Below are positions 14,001 to 27,200 of a stretch of 64,000 nt of DNA, one piece after another (positions within the stretch are counted from its first letter, which is position 1; each line of letters starts with the position of its first letter). The stretch is taken from NCBI GenBank assembly GCA_029582155.1, contig CM055895.1, forward strand, positions 22,332,462 through 22,396,461, in the 5' to 3' direction. Made by a program: the position numbers and the translations under genes. Below the pieces are notes generated by a model. It was given only the letters and a program-made list of their open reading frames with translations. It did not search any database and was not told the DNA's origin. This DNA comes from Panopea generosa. Its lineage: Eukaryota > Mollusca > Bivalvia > Adapedonta > Hiatellidae.

Positions 14001-16480
14001 AACTAATAATAATAATTAAATTTATTTTTGGATTGGAATGTTCGTATTTCATCATTACACATTTTGACATGTACTGTAATTGTAGCAAGTCTATCAACAG
14101 GTACTTTACCCCTGATATTATTTCATAAGACTCCTGGTATATGTTGGTACTTACTTGTCAAAGTGATGTAGATTATTTGATGATGGCCATGAATCCTGAA
14201 AGCTGACGCAGGCCCACACCGATTGATGATTGTCAATCAAATCACGGAAATATGGATGAACCTGAAATGTTTTGACAAATTTGTATAAACATACAATTTG
14301 TAAGTGACTTGTTTATTATACTAATGTTTACTTTTAAACATGTCTTTATTTATTTTTTAAACAAGCATGTTTATTAACAATTGCAAATTTGCATGTTGCC
14401 GGATTTCTAAAATTCAATAATTAATTCAAAACAAATTTTGACAATTTACTCTAGCCTAATAGCAATTTATGTCAAAAAAACATGTTAATATATACACAAA
14501 CCTGATAATGTTTTCAACACTTCATTAGAGGTTTATATCTGATTTTTATGGTACAGACTGTGGTGAATGTACCTGAAGTTATGTGTAATAAACAGAAACA
14601 GACAAATTTAGAGAAAAGAGCAGGTGTTTCTGGTATGTTTTTCTCATGTTTACATTATCTGAATGATGTTGCTAACCAGAATACAAAATGATTATGATAC
14701 CTTGACCAAGTGTTTGACGACTTGATAATAACTTGGTAAGAGAATGTGTTAAAAATTCTATACAGCTACGACCTCCTACTGATGATGCTAACACCCCTAC
14801 CTGTCGCATGCTGAGCAAGTCCTTTGCATGTAAGGACTTCAAAAGATGGATGAGAATCTCTTCTGGAAGATTCCATACTGTTAGGGGGGTATGACAGGCC
14901 TTCAAATGTTTATGGACGGGGATGAACTCATTTGGTGACTTCTGCAGCCCACTCAATACACGCAAAACTGCAATATAAAACATTCATCATTAAACCTGCA
15001 ACACTATACTATGTATATATACAATTTGTCAAAATACAATTTTGTTATCTACATGGCCTATTGTTAAACACCGGAAGTCGAATCAAAGCAGCCAATTAAA
15101 GCAAAAAACAATTGTTTTAATTAAACAGTTACAAAAACTGTGCCACCAGACAGTGATCTGACACCTGCTTTAAAAGCCTTTCAAATTAGGAAATATATAT
15201 ATATGTATAATATCTCATTTGTATCAATGCATAATATAAAAGTAAAAAGTCAATAAGTTCCAATAATCAATGGTGTTTTTTTCTGCTTTCCATCCAATAA
15301 AATAATAGCTCCATATTAAATTGAAACACTTTTCTCCATTCTGTCAATTAATATTAATATTAATATAAAATTTACACAAATGATTTAATTAGAAAATAAA
15401 AAGAGAAATTCAACAAAATGACTTACGATAAGAAACAAGCACCATTATTCCAATAAATAAATAAATAAATATGAATAAATAATATAGACGTTTAATGTAT
15501 ATATAACGCTATGGTTGACATTTTTCATACATGTACAAACACATGGTGTGCTAAAATTAGAAGTTGTTTTGGAATAAATCGTATTTGATTGGTTAATTAC
15601 CCAAACATGTTATTACATGACGACCGTTAACCAATGAAAGTCCCCGTTACAAAAAAATCGTGTCAAAACGGGAATGCCAACAGATGCACGTTCAAACTTA
15701 TTGCTAATATGTAAACTGCAATAATCAATCGATAAATTACCTATCAGAAATCAATAGCGCCGCTAAAGTCTAGGCGATAAGAGGCTTAACGGTTATAAAT
15801 AGCAGGTACCGTTATGATCAATAGGTCAACGCAACAGTTCGGCGGATATACAACCAGGTCAAATCTATTTTAACGTTAAGAACTGTCAGCTTTGCGAGCA
15901 CTGAATTTTATGTTATTAATTAATCTTGCATTATTATTTAGGCAAAAGAAGCTAAAATATATCAAAATGCATTATGGACTGAAAAATGGCCTATCCATAC
16001 CGGACTGAGCAAAACCGGAAACCTAATTTAGCCACTGATTTATGATTTATTTCTTCTTCCTCTTTTTAAACAGTAAACTGCAATAGTCCCTCACTGTTAA
16101 TAAGTCATTTTTTGTTAATTAATAAATTAAATAGCGAGTGCTTATCTAATTATTTGGGCCTATGAACTGATTAAACCTGTGGGAGGTGGGCAAAAGAGGC
16201 GGGTCAATTTAAAACCGTCATTCGTGGGGTAAACAATTTGAAAATTTGTGAACAAAATAATAGCTATTCGTTTTTCATCGCCTTGTCGATTTAAAAAAGT
16301 GAACCCTCTTTTAGTTTAACTCTGCTAGCGTACACTGTATCGGATAGATAGCCCCATATATAGCCATAGCATCACATTCTGTTTCAGTTTTCTTGTCACA
16401 AGAAAGAGCAAAATCAAATTGTTTCTCCGGTGTAAAATTCAAATAAAATACAAATTAACTAAATAAAACTTACCTCTCAT
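7593..16480 (-). CDS. CCNF: Cyclin F (F-box protein, SCF ubiquitin-ligase substrate receptor), complete, 13 coding exons
   Basis: Cyclin F binds SKP1-CUL1 through its F-box and selects substrates through its cyclin fold. It acts in nucleus and cytoplasm in G2 and does not work through a CDK. Exons, 5' to 3' on the minus strand: 16480-16474, 14967-14801, 14261-14155, 13752-13685, 13205-13015, 12342-12181, 11800-11571, 11075-10911, 10651-10347, 10105-10018, 9544-9445, 8909-8618, 8089-7593. They sum to 2379 nt (792 aa plus TAA); human is 786 aa. Phases join cleanly and all introns are GT-AG. Visible parts: F-box at about residues 30-75, helical repeats at about 80-285, hydrophobic patch MRYIL at 310-314, first cyclin box to about 405, a TxREAxWLTDNTYKYED-type stretch near 375, second box to about 540, basic RKKRR at 569-573 (nuclear localisation, as in human), and a Ser-rich tail. 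The start codon sits in a 7-nt coding exon. Confidence 0.95.
10347..10651 (-). CDS. CCNF: CCNF coding exon 9: most conserved cyclin-fold exon
   Basis: Residues 366-467. ITIREAAWLTDNTYKYED is nearly identical to the human protein and is the most diagnostic block for the family. It continues into the second cyclin box. Confidence 0.95.
10911..11075 (-). CDS. CCNF: CCNF coding exon 8: cyclin box with hydrophobic patch
   Basis: Completes the MRYIL patch (Arg split across the intron) and continues as VDWLAEVAAMK...VVDRFL..., the classic cyclin-box signature. In human cyclin F the equivalent patch recruits RxL-type substrates, so substrate docking is probably kept here. Confidence 0.92.
12647..12930 (+). 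mobile_element. SINE-A, full-length copy in CCNF intron 5
   Basis: The tRNA-like head at 12647-12723 has a perfect 7-bp acceptor stem (GCCGGGC with GCCCGGC), an A box (TACCTCAGTCGG) and a B box (GGTTCGAATCC). The body follows with 'gatatacgacattgtgtctc' and '..ctgttagccc', ending in 'gacgctaaatattcaatc'. It is antisense to CCNF. The body and tail are shared with 59491-59780, which shows this is a repeat and not a tRNA gene. Confidence 0.8.
14801..14967 (-). CDS. CCNF: CCNF coding exon 2: F-box start
   Basis: Encodes residues 3-58, including the LPEEILIHLLKSL helix that is the core of the F-box. The box finishes in the next exon (14155-14261), which encodes the DNHxSVWACxSFQ stretch shared with human cyclin F. 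The preceding codon is split 1+2 with the tiny first exon at 16474-16480. Confidence 0.9.
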
Positions 16481-16740
16481 CTTGATATATCCACATTCAA
16501 TTCAAAAACATTTAAAACTGCAATAATTCACAACACTCTCCGTTCGCACACATTCACACAACTGACAATCGTACAAATAAAGATGCTAGACGCTGATTGG
16601 CTTACGCTATAAATCGTTTACAAACAGAGGGAAACACGCCTTCCCAGAATTCCTCGAGGCACTTTCAAAATTCAAACCTAAGTAGTTTTTGATTGGTTGG
16701 TTGATGATTGACATTACAGGAACAGAAAGGTCAATTAGCG
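16481..16740 (-). promoter_or_regulatory. CCNF: Putative CCNF promoter with two CCAAT boxes and two TTTGAA (CHR-like) motifs
   Basis: On the minus strand, CCAAT occurs at 16600-16596 and 16696-16692, and TTTGAA occurs twice, at 16676-16671 and 16669-16664. NF-Y sites combined with a CHR (TTTGAA or TTCGAA) are the known layout of G2/M promoters bound by DREAM/MuvB, which would fit a cyclin that peaks in G2. A TTCCCAGAAT stretch at 16641-16650 resembles part of a ZNF143 site. The transcription start is unknown, and short motifs can occur by chance in AT-rich DNA. Confidence 0.35.
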
Positions 16741-17257
16741 GATTTTGTAACTCCGTTAGCAAACGGATTAATGCATTCCGTTATAATTATTTTAATTCAA
16801 TGCAATGCACTTTCAATACCTCCCTGACACTTATTGTTGATATATTTTATATCTGTCCATAATAAAAATAATTTTTAAAAAAAATGTTTGAGCCTATAAC
16901 GTTTTTCTCTCTTTTATTTATATCGTTTTAATTGTTGTTTTTACATCCGGTAGATATTTCATGAATCATTAAAACTAGTTTTAAAATGGGGGAACGAATT
17001 AACTCGATTTACACATGTGAAACACATTCAGAAACGTCAGGCTCTACCATATAGAGATATATAATTATATAACCACTAACATCGAGAGATTAAATAAAGC
17101 TTATCTGTGTTTTTCTGTTATAGGCTCGGTGCGTTTTATATGTTAAATATTTTATATTTTATATATAACAGGTTTTAATGAGATGAAATGAACATATCAA
17201 TGATAAGGCTACTGCAGTACGTGAACATTTCAAATATACTTTTCCATTGTTTTTCTG

Positions 17258-17486
17258 CCTTTGCTTTATCGTTGATTTATATTAAATATTCCTTTGTTTT
17301 ATTATTGATTTATATTAAATGTTCCTTTGTTTTATTATTGATTTATATTAAATGTTCCTTTGTTTTATTATTGATTTATATTAAATGTTCCTTTGTTTTA
17401 TTATTGATTTATATTAAATGTTCCTTTGTTTTATTATTGATTTTGTATTAAATATTCCTTTGTTTTATTATTGATTTAAATTAAAT
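17258..17486 (+). repeat. 33-bp minisatellite, about 7 units
   Basis: The unit CCTTTGTTTTATTATTGATT plus TATATTAAATGTT starts at 17258, 17291, 17324, 17357, 17390, 17423 and 17457. The four central units are nearly identical and the outer ones are degenerate. As 33 is a multiple of three, it creates a spurious open frame with an 11-residue hydrophobic repeat (17188-17451). Confidence 0.9.
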
Positions 17487-18164
17487 CAATTATTTACCCA
17501 GTCTTGATACGATAGTAAGGTATCGACTTATGTAAAATAAAAAGGCATGTCAGAATTAGGTTTTAATAAATGACACTACTATCTTAAATAAACAGCATGT
17601 ATGTCATGAAGCATCAACCGGCATTCTTGACCCGCCGGGTCAATAGGTAGACAACATGCACAAAGTATAAAAATGATTATCCAGATTACGCGTGCGATTA
17701 TAGCGAAATGTCAACGTCTGTTGTCATGGATATGTATAAATGCTAGAATAACAACCTGCCGCTCTGTAAAAACAGAAGTCAAAGTCGTGCAGATTGGCAC
17801 GTGTCATTTTTTGCACTCTGCAAATTATAAAATATGCGGAAAGTCGCATATCTTAGCAACTTCAAAGATTGTCGGTTTTAAAGAGTGACAAAATCATCAC
17901 CTGAAAATATTTTCTTTGTGGCATCCCTTTTGCGTAATATGTTTACAACAATGTCTGCATGCTGTGACACATAAAAGATAAAACCGCAACAACTTTCATA
18001 AATGAAGTCGCTTTTTAATGACGTCATGATTTATGGCTATTTCATAATTCCTTTCATTATATTCCATAAATATAGAAAATTATTCAATATAGAATAAATT
18101 TGAAAGAAAATGTGTTTTAAAAACTGCATCGATAAAATGACCTATTTATTTATTCTTAAATCAA

Positions 18165-18330
18165 ACGATGTTTGTGGTGTACGTGGTCTAGTGGCTGAGC
18201 ATCGGACCCATGCTCGGAGGGTCGTGGGTTCGATTCCACCGCCACGGCTATGTGTAATGTCCTTGAGCAAGACACTTTATCCGCATATGCTTAGAATTGG
18301 TTCTACTCAGTATGATCTAGAGCGTTATCA
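18165..18330 (+). mobile_element. SINE-C (tRNA-like head with 'tgtccttgagcaagacactt' body)
   Basis: The tRNA-like head has GTGGTCTAGTGGCTGAGC (A-box region) and GGGTTCGATTCC (B box). It is followed by a body shared with 27375-27455 and 53870-53960. The anticodon arm does not pair as in a working tRNA. Confidence 0.65.
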
Positions 18331-18847
18331 AATAAACAATGTTTTGTAAAAAAAAGTTGTGGCTATGTTCGGATGGATGATTTGGAATGTGCATGATTGC
18401 GAGCGAAAATTATAATAATGGAGTTACAGTGGTTCTATTGAAGGAATTACTGTCAGGGGCGTAACCGGGTCAATTTAAAAGTTTAGGCCTATACTTTTAA
18501 TTGGGGTCCTCTCCAGATTGTTTTATTGATTTACCGTGGAAAGAAACTATTTACGAATTATTTTCTTCCGTTTCAATCCTCTTTACTATGTATGTTGTAG
18601 AATATGTTGTACATAAAACCAATTAAATCAGATTTTTTATGAAAAAAAGAGTAGGATCGGGCCTGTCGTTCCTACGTATAGCTGCGCCGCAGACTGTCAC
18701 TCTCATTGGTATTAAATTTATGGTTCCAGATTTGTGTGACCTGTGTGTTCACGGACTTGTGCATTTGCAGTCAGGATGGTCAGCTGTTTAAATGGCCGGG
18801 TCAGTAAATATATCTCAGTGTGCAATACTAATGTATTTTACTCGATT

Positions 18848-19013
18848 GTGAAGTAAGCTCAGAGCTTATAATATGGATCACTTTTGAGTCCCATTTCCGG
18901 ACAGAATCAGTACTGCTTTTTTAGATGCAATCGTGTCGAATATGGGTTTGAACCCGCGACGTCTGGCATGAGCAGGCCAACATTCTCTCTACTGCATAAC
19001 CACCTCGCTAAAG
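18848..19013 (-). mobile_element. SINE-B copy
   Basis: Read on the minus strand: a tRNA-like head, then a body with 'cagtactg..ctacccagga' and a tail 'ctctgagctt.cttcac'. The same order is seen at 26405, 31566 and 32267 and on the plus strand at 62793. Confidence 0.6.
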
Positions 19014-22000
19014 TATATCTTCTTTATGAAAGAAGTTTTACTTGATTTCTACACTGCATTTACAAGGTATATAGTTTGAAGGTCTGTCATCCAAACGTAC
19101 GAACAAAGTTGTTTCAAAGAGAACTTGTTTTTTATTAAATGAATAGGGTTTTACGGCATACCAACACATTATAGCTTATTCGATGCCAACAGGAAGGAAG
19201 ATTCCAGGTTCACTCTACATGTACAAAAACAAATTAACATACAGATTAAAGTCATACATCAACAAATGAATATGCAAATGAACCTAGAACATTGATACCT
19301 GCAGAACTGCAGAGTTTCAGCAAATTCTATCGTATTACTCGATTTGTCGCTTCCTACGACATGTATGAGCCACAGTGAACCTATTCTTGCCATCACTCAT
19401 ATGACTCCTTGGAACCACACAGGGGTTGATAATTTAACCACAATAGTGAACATGCCAAAAATGATAAAATGAACATGACACCCATTCGGAGGATTCCTAC
19501 ACCTCTGCAGGGTTCGGCAGTGATTCTATTCTTAGCCGGAACCACACGGGCTTTTTTTCTTTTTTTTTTAAATGTTGATTGGAATTGATCATATATTTTG
19601 GTTGGGATTTCTTTTAAATCCTTCTGGAAGAGGGACAAAAGTCACAGGCTCAATGACTTTGTCGGTACATATTTTTTAAATCATATACTATTATTATTAT
19701 TACATATTAATATGTTTTAAATATAGTCTCTTATAAGTCTTTGAATGGCATGGTTATTTGTTAAATGTAATGTACTGTATACTGTGTATTAACCATGATG
19801 AGACTTAGATAAAGAAATGTCTATCTATCCGTCAGTCTTTTCGAAAACCGCAAACAATATGCCACCGTTCCACTACACCTTGTTTCTTTCTAAGAGAAAT
19901 CATGGAGACAACTACTAGAAAAACAAATGAAATTGATAAATTAACTCGGACATGGCAATATAAACATTCTTGTTTTGAAATAACTGTTCAATTCAGTTCC
20001 CCCCGTCTTTGATATACCGCAAAATTCGATTGACCGTTAAAGGTGAATGGGTAATATTTAATTGGGGTAATTAACTACTTTGTTATTCCATTAAATCAAG
20101 CACATGTGAAGCCCGTCGCCAGGGTGGGTACCACGTGTCAATAATTAGCAGATGTAAGTATTTGAGTCTAATAAGCTAGTGTGTGGTCATTAGATAACAG
20201 ACAGGCACGCGACGACCCCCCTGGCGCCACTTGATGGGTATTAGAATCTGCAAATTTCGTTAGAAATATACAAACTCAATATATGCAACCTGGTCTGTTA
20301 TGAACACATTATGATATTTCTGGTAGGGATGTTTGGCTAAAGGACTGAACATCTTTATGTTATACATATTAATTAATATTATGACTTCTAGGATTCAAAG
20401 CATTTATGGCGCTCGTGGTTACTTCAGAACTTGTTTAAATATTAATTCTGTATATTTCACCAAGAGCTTCTATAGAATTCCTTGATTTTGTATACAAGCG
20501 GATGGCAGAAATGGGTTTATTATACACAAACGTATCGTTACTAATTCATTTTCAATTTTAAACACTTTAAACGTTTTCGATACAAACATAAAATCACGTT
20601 ACAGTTTTCTTTGTTAGTACACAAAGTCGCAATTTAGCAGATAAAAGTAAGTGTTTTATTAGCGGTTCATTGTTCCGTATCTAAATTGACAGTTGTTTAA
20701 CGGTTCTGAAGGGTTACCGAACGACGAATCAACTTCACAATCTGCCTCGCAATTGATTAATATTGAGCAAATTCAATTGAATAACCGTTTGATGCTGTTT
20801 CACCGTGATCAATTGAAGCACGAGCACCTAAAGTCACGTTCTTGCGACAGATGCAACTCGTGCACAAACAAATAGAAAACTTCCCTGCAACACATTCTTA
20901 TTTTCCTGCAACAGATGCATATAATGAACCGCGGCTAATGTCAGTTACGGTGAGACGACTATTTGATAGATATAACGGGCAGATAGGGGACGGCCCCAAC
21001 TGTATATTATACATGCACAAAGGGCCTGTCCCGTGTACAGACAGATGGTCAAACAGATGAGGGGGTTGATAATATCGGCACGTTTATCGATACAAGACAA
21101 ATAATGCATTGTATATATATATAGCTCACACGAAGATAAACCCGTCCCCCAACGTGTTACGCCCACCTGAGACATATAAATATACGTTATATGTTCTAAT
21201 CTGGGTCCAGATGATTTATATGCTATTCTGATATGTAATAACAATAACCTAGTTTAAAAAATAAAATACGCATGACTGTCTAGATTAATTACAAAATTGC
21301 ACCCGATTACTTTAAAAATAAAATAAATGTGGAAATGTGTTCCTAGAAAAATGTCCAAATGTTTTGAACGATCCTTAGCAGAGATTCCAGTTTTGGTTTC
21401 TTTGAACAGTTAATAAAAATGGGATACTACTACACCAAACAGAGTGTTTCTCTAAAAAAAATTTAAAAGATAACCAACGAATGGCAAGTTTGATCCAGTC
21501 TTTTACAGTTTGTTGACATAAATTGTCTCAATTACTGCTAATCTTTTCGTGTTTATTCGGAACATTGTAGTAAATGCACACATTTCTATTTACCAACTGA
21601 CAAGAACAAACAAATACAAAGTTGTACTGCAGTGCAATTTTCTTAACAAAGCAACTTAATTGCTCTGCTATACATCCTCAGGTTACGTTTTAAGGAAAAC
21701 GAATACTCTGAGATTAGTTTGTTCGCGTGTTTTTCAGATTAACAGGGCGGTGAAATTTTCTATTCCACCAGGCAAGGGTTTCTTTGTTGGAAGATCAGGA
21801 TCTAGGCAGTCCTTAAAAAATGTTTGTTTGCTGTGCTCCGACACAGTCATATTCATGTGGGTAGGTAATTTTATTTGGCCAGATTTCGATTTGCATATCA
21901 TTTAAACAAAAAAAAAAAGAACAGAAATCATGAAAGAAAAAAAAATGCTTTAAAAGTCAATAAAGAAGTTTGGGTAGCTGCACAACATACACTTATTTCT

Positions 22001-23980
22001 AAGGCTGGCTCTGCGTTTATTTTACAATGCTCTATTTGCTAATGAACTCCTTCATGTTGTACAGGTATGTTGACAACCCTGTATGGTAAGAAATCATTTT
22101 AACCAATTATTCATCTGCATCAACAAGTTTTAAATTAATTCTAACTTCATTCTAACCCTCTAACCAAGGATCGGAGGATCGTGGGTTCCATCATCCATCT
22201 TGGTCATGTGTTGTACCAAGGTAGATTTAACATGTAATTTGTCTAAATTGTAAGAATTTTTTCGTTTCACAATCTATGTAAAATATATATGTTTAAACTA
22301 ATTTCAAAGCAACAAAGAAAATATTCACTTTATCATCATTTATATATTATGCTATATATGTCACACAATTCTATATTATTATTCTTCTTTTGAGTTTTTG
22401 TTCTGTTACTTGATACATCAGTCTGTCCTATTCAAAACATTCGCTCGTTTTTGCAATACAGAGAGCGGCGGATCCAGGATGTCATATTAAGGGGCCAGAG
22501 TAAATTTTGGATATCCTGAATCTCATATGCATGTGGAGTGGTAGTGGTTGTTGAAATTAACCATACTATGCTGTCTAATCCAATATCTTTGATGATTTTA
22601 CTGAGTGCAACATAGTTTTAGTGTGCATGTGTGGTAGGGAAGTGGGGGCCCATATTTCTATATTTATGTGTGTTGTTTTTAAAATGCATATTTCTACAGT
22701 GGATTGTGTGCTATGTGACAATTGCAGCTATTTAGGTAAATCTTAGGTAAATCTTAGAAATTTAGAAATACCAAATAGTGACCCACTCCGTTGCCTTAAG
22801 TGAACTAAATAAAAATATATTTTTATAATAAAAGTAAGAAATATTGGCATTACAAAGATAACAATATGGATTCAGTGATTCGATTTTAATAATAATTCAT
22901 GTACTTATATACAATTTGTTACAGTATGTACAAACATTTCCTCTCATGCACAACTAAACCTTATAAATAAAACAGAATGTGCCGCTGCAGTCATGTTTTT
23001 TGACATTTAATGCAACTTTGAGATAATGTGTATATATATATATATAGAATATCACAGAAACGGATATAACAAAAACATCAATGTTGGATTCAAATTGCAA
23101 AATTTGCATAAACAATGAGACAAGTTACAATCATGCACGGTTATTGTAAATATGAAATTGTGTCTTTAAAAATATGTGACCAGGCAGTAGTTAAACAATG
23201 GACGGAACAAGTTATAATAAAATATTCATTGAAAAGTAGACACTACCGGTAAACAATTTTTGAAAAAAAACACATCATTTTCAGGTAATAAGAAATATGG
23301 ACATTCACACTAACAAACATACATAACGTTCTGACCTTTTCTTGTTATAGAAGTTGTATTTCAAGTAAAACATTTCAAACAATAATGGTTTTATATGATG
23401 TACATTATCTGTTTCAGTTGAATTCACCTCAAACATTAATAACAGTATATCAGGAAACACATGCCTTAAACAACAGATTTTTAAAAAAAGTAGAAACAAA
23501 GCATTTTATCATCATTAATAAATAAAAAAAATGGTTTGAGTTTTCAAATCTGTCAACACCTGACAAAAACAATAATATATTGGAAGATTTTAAAAATCCT
23601 GATATACATGTAATTTCTTTTAAACCTTACATATAAAAAAGTATTTTTGAATACAGTAAGTAAGTCAATAAGTTAACCTACTTATTATTATACTAATTAT
23701 TAGTACTGTATTTCTTTTTTTTTTTTAATAAAATCTGCTTTAATGCTATAATGTCGTGAACATATCAGAAATTGTCACAATCAAAATTAGATTGATAATA
23801 ACAACAAAATTTATAATTTATAAATATTTTTGTATTTATTCTTTAACAACCTTCTTTATTCAAATATATTTTTCATTTTCAAACATAATGTTTTCCCATT
23901 TTTACCATTTATTCCTTAAATAATTTCTGTTCAACTGTCAACATCAGAAAACAATTAGCACACCATTTATATAAAAGCAA
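19014..23980. other. Intergenic region between CCDC40 and CCNF; no gene seen
   Basis: Only short chance frames are present (for example 19393-19638 minus and 20842-21060 plus), with no recognisable domain. A tRNA-like SINE fragment lies near 22155-22235 and a (TA)n run near 23028-23046. The AT-rich part from about 22.8 kb is the likely CCDC40 3' UTR side, but no single poly(A) signal can be chosen. Confidence 0.45.
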
Positions 23981-24229
23981 TTATACGCTCTCGTCCTCGA
24001 CCGTCTTGGAACTGAGGTTGACTGTGACTCGTCGTAGTGCCGGTTGGGTGTGGGGGTATTCCTGGTTGAGCCTGTCCACAATGGCACTGAGCGCCTGTAT
24101 GCGATCCACCTGTTTCTGATACTCAGACTCTAGCGAGACCTCCGTCTTACAGATACGCGTATATTTGCCATCTTTTGCCTGTTGGTAATACTTCATCTTC
24201 TGTTGTCTGCCAAGCAACTCGGTCAAGTT
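23981..24229 (-). CDS. CCDC40: CCDC40 last coding exon
   Basis: Begins [13 protein letters not shown] after a ttttcag acceptor. It contains the conserved DGKYT and [18 protein letters not shown] stretches and ends in TAA after VEDESV. It is separated from exon 18 by 7.7 kb, but the alignment to human across the junction shows no missing segment. Confidence 0.93.
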   Translation of the reverse strand, partial: NLTELLGRQQKMKYYQQAKDGKYTRICKTEVSLESEYQKQVDRIQALSAIVDRLNQEYPHTQPALRRVTVNLSSKTVEDESV

Positions 24230-27200
24230 CTGAAAATAGACAAAATGTTATTTAACCATTGGTGAATGTTACAAAAAAAAATGAAGAAAAAAAATGCTTT
24301 TGATAACAAAATACATATAGCACAAAAATTCCAAGGCAACATTGAATAGTTCATAGAGTTTTCTCTGTCTTTCTGATAAATAATAGCTCAATAAAATGAC
24401 AACAAATGTATAATTGATTATACCAATTTTTGTAAATTTTCCATAAAATGAATTTTTATGTCCCATGCTCAAATTTACCCATAACTCTAGCTGGATTCCG
24501 TTTATAATTAGACTCTTCTGACCTTGTTTTTTGGTTGACAATCCTATCACTGTATATAATTTAGAAATCAGTGACGTTTAAATATGACTTTCCTGACCAT
24601 TGGGAAAACAATACAGGCCCTGACCAGAGCTTTGGGCTACTTGCAGACAGATCTGGATATATAGTCACATGTTTAACGTTAAAGGGCTGACTTAACTGCT
24701 TTTAATATGGACATATGTTAAAAGACATTTATATTTGAAATATTTAAATATTGTAAACATCCCCTTTTTCTTACAGCAAACAAAACACAAAACAATATGA
24801 TGAGATAGCAGATAGCACAGAAAACACTTAGGTTTATAATTTACATCTCCTTCACAACAAAGGGTATGGGTCAAGTTGTCAACATCACATGTGAAAAGTA
24901 TCAACATTCAGTAAGCCACAATGTGGCCACCAGCACTGGAGACCCAGCTTCTGATAAATCCTATTTGCTCTGGCTTAGTTTTTAAGCCAAGTATTACTTT
25001 GACAGGTTTTCCATCTATATCTGCTAAAAGCAACATTTGCCATGTAATACTAAATGTAATCTCATAAGCCCTAGTACATTTTCTTCTTCAAAATAAACAC
25101 TATCCAATCAAGGCTTACTTAATAACAGTAAGATAACAATTCCCTCCATTTAAAATAAACCGCTAAAATTGGAGACATACAGTTATGTTAATACCATAGC
25201 TATCTCCCACCATTTTTTAATGTGCCATCTTGAAGACTGGTTTATCTCAGGGGGATTTAAATGTTCAGCTAATTTGTCAACATCACAGATATCAAAGATA
25301 ACGCCATTATGGCCATTTCGGACACTTTGCCAAATCTTCATGCAATCTTTTTCAACAATTACTGTCGTGGCCCATTTAAAAAACCACCAACTGAAACTTT
25401 GCGCCTTTTGGCATTTTTCTATCACCTGGCAAATGAATAATGTGTCAGCAGAAGCTTTGTTAAAGAAAAAATTATCACCAAGTGTCATCAGAATCAGTCT
25501 AAACAGAAAGATCATTAATTCAGTTACCAATACCCTGTAGCAGGGTCTATATGGGTACTACAGTTTATAAAGATCACTTTGACAGTTTCGCTAGTTTGGT
25601 GTTATTTAGGGGGGATCATTATGGGTAACAGATAAACATGTCAGTGATAATTGTGTTTACAGTTTTATAGACCACTGCAACAACATTTATAACACCTTCA
25701 CGCATATTTACATGCTGTATGCAAATTGATCAACCCACTTGGTATTGATTTATTGGAATTATTGGCAAAATAGTGTTTATGATCAATAAAAGCATCAATA
25801 GCATATGATTGGTATATAATGATGTTTTTATAAGATATGCTAAAGTTCAATTAAACAACATTTTGGCACTTGTGTTTGGTAATAATTATGTCATAATAAT
25901 GATGTGTGTAATTCTGAAATTGCAAATATCATAAAAGCAATATAATTGTGAAAGATATATAAAAAGAAAATATACAACTATCATCAAAGTATCTTTTATT
26001 TGTATTATGTTATTTTTTTTACTCGATTTATTTTTCATTCAATATTTTTTTGTACATGTATTTTCAAAAGAACGCAAAAGTCCAGGAGACAAAACCTTTG
26101 TAGAAAATATGGCTCTGAGACCAAAGTGAATTATTTTTTTATCTGGCACGTAATCATTCATGTTTGGCTGTTAAGTAATTGAATATAATCAAAAGTTTTT
26201 AATGAATGAGGACAAAGTATTTAAAACAGTTAATTATGAATGTTAATATTGTATTCGTTTAGCCTTGCAGAGAGGTTTAACAAATACAGATATCTGATTG
26301 TAGACATAGGGTAATTGAGTGAACTCTTTTCTACAATTATTTACATAATATTATATATATTATCCACACATGTGTAACTAACTAATTATGACACTGTTTC
26401 ATGTGAGCTCCATCATGTAGTACTGGTAAACTCAAAGCTCAGATATTTTCTGAGTCACTCTCAAGTCAGTTTCCTGGGTAGAACTAGTACTAGGGGTTGT
26501 TTTTTAAAAAAACACCATCCTGGGATCAAACTCTCTACCTTCGGCATGAGCAATGAGTCCACTCTTAAGTAGCAGACACCAAATTGAGGTTTTAATAGCT
26601 CACATCCTTTCTCTTACAATTCAAATACCACATATTGACTGATGTATTTGCATTTATCTTTCAAATTGCTTTTTTTTTTAAAAAAAAATCCTTTTCAGTT
26701 TTGTCACCCAAAACCTTTGTTACTGTATTATAAACACAATATCATATTCAACTGTTATAATTGCTGATCTTGACAACAAAATATGTAAAGTAAACTGCAG
26801 ACGGCATCATGAAGCTCAAAAGAACAATACAGCAAATTATAATATCATAAACTATTTCTGCAGTTCTTTTGAGGTAGCTCTGCTGGACACCAACAAATAC
26901 CAACTTCCTAATCCCTAATGATTTTCACTGGTGCAATGCCCACCCCGGGCAGATGCAGGGGGTCGGGGCTGTAGCTTAATTAGGCTGATAACTTCAAAGC
27001 AAATGATCAGGTGGGATGTGAAACATGATAGATAGTATAACAAAGGCATTCCAATTGTGTAATAGATGATAAAGTCTGCGAAATTAGCTGGCTTATAGAC
27101 AACAAAGGGTCGACTGAAGAGAAATTTGAATTTGACACGTTTAATCATACATTACTGACACTTCACTTAAACATTAAGGGTTTCCAGCAAGGAGCATGTT

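Noticed and set aside
17188-17451. 87-codon hydrophobic frame with an 11-residue repeat
   Set aside because: Entirely a product of the 33-bp minisatellite. It has no conserved start context and is AT-driven in composition.
19393-19638. 81-codon minus-strand frame with a hydrophobic segment
   Set aside because: No recognised domain, no splice context and no repeat of it elsewhere in the window. Length is within chance.
20842-21244. Overlapping short frames on both strands
   Set aside because: No family resemblance. The overlap of two frames here is explained by locally few stop codons.
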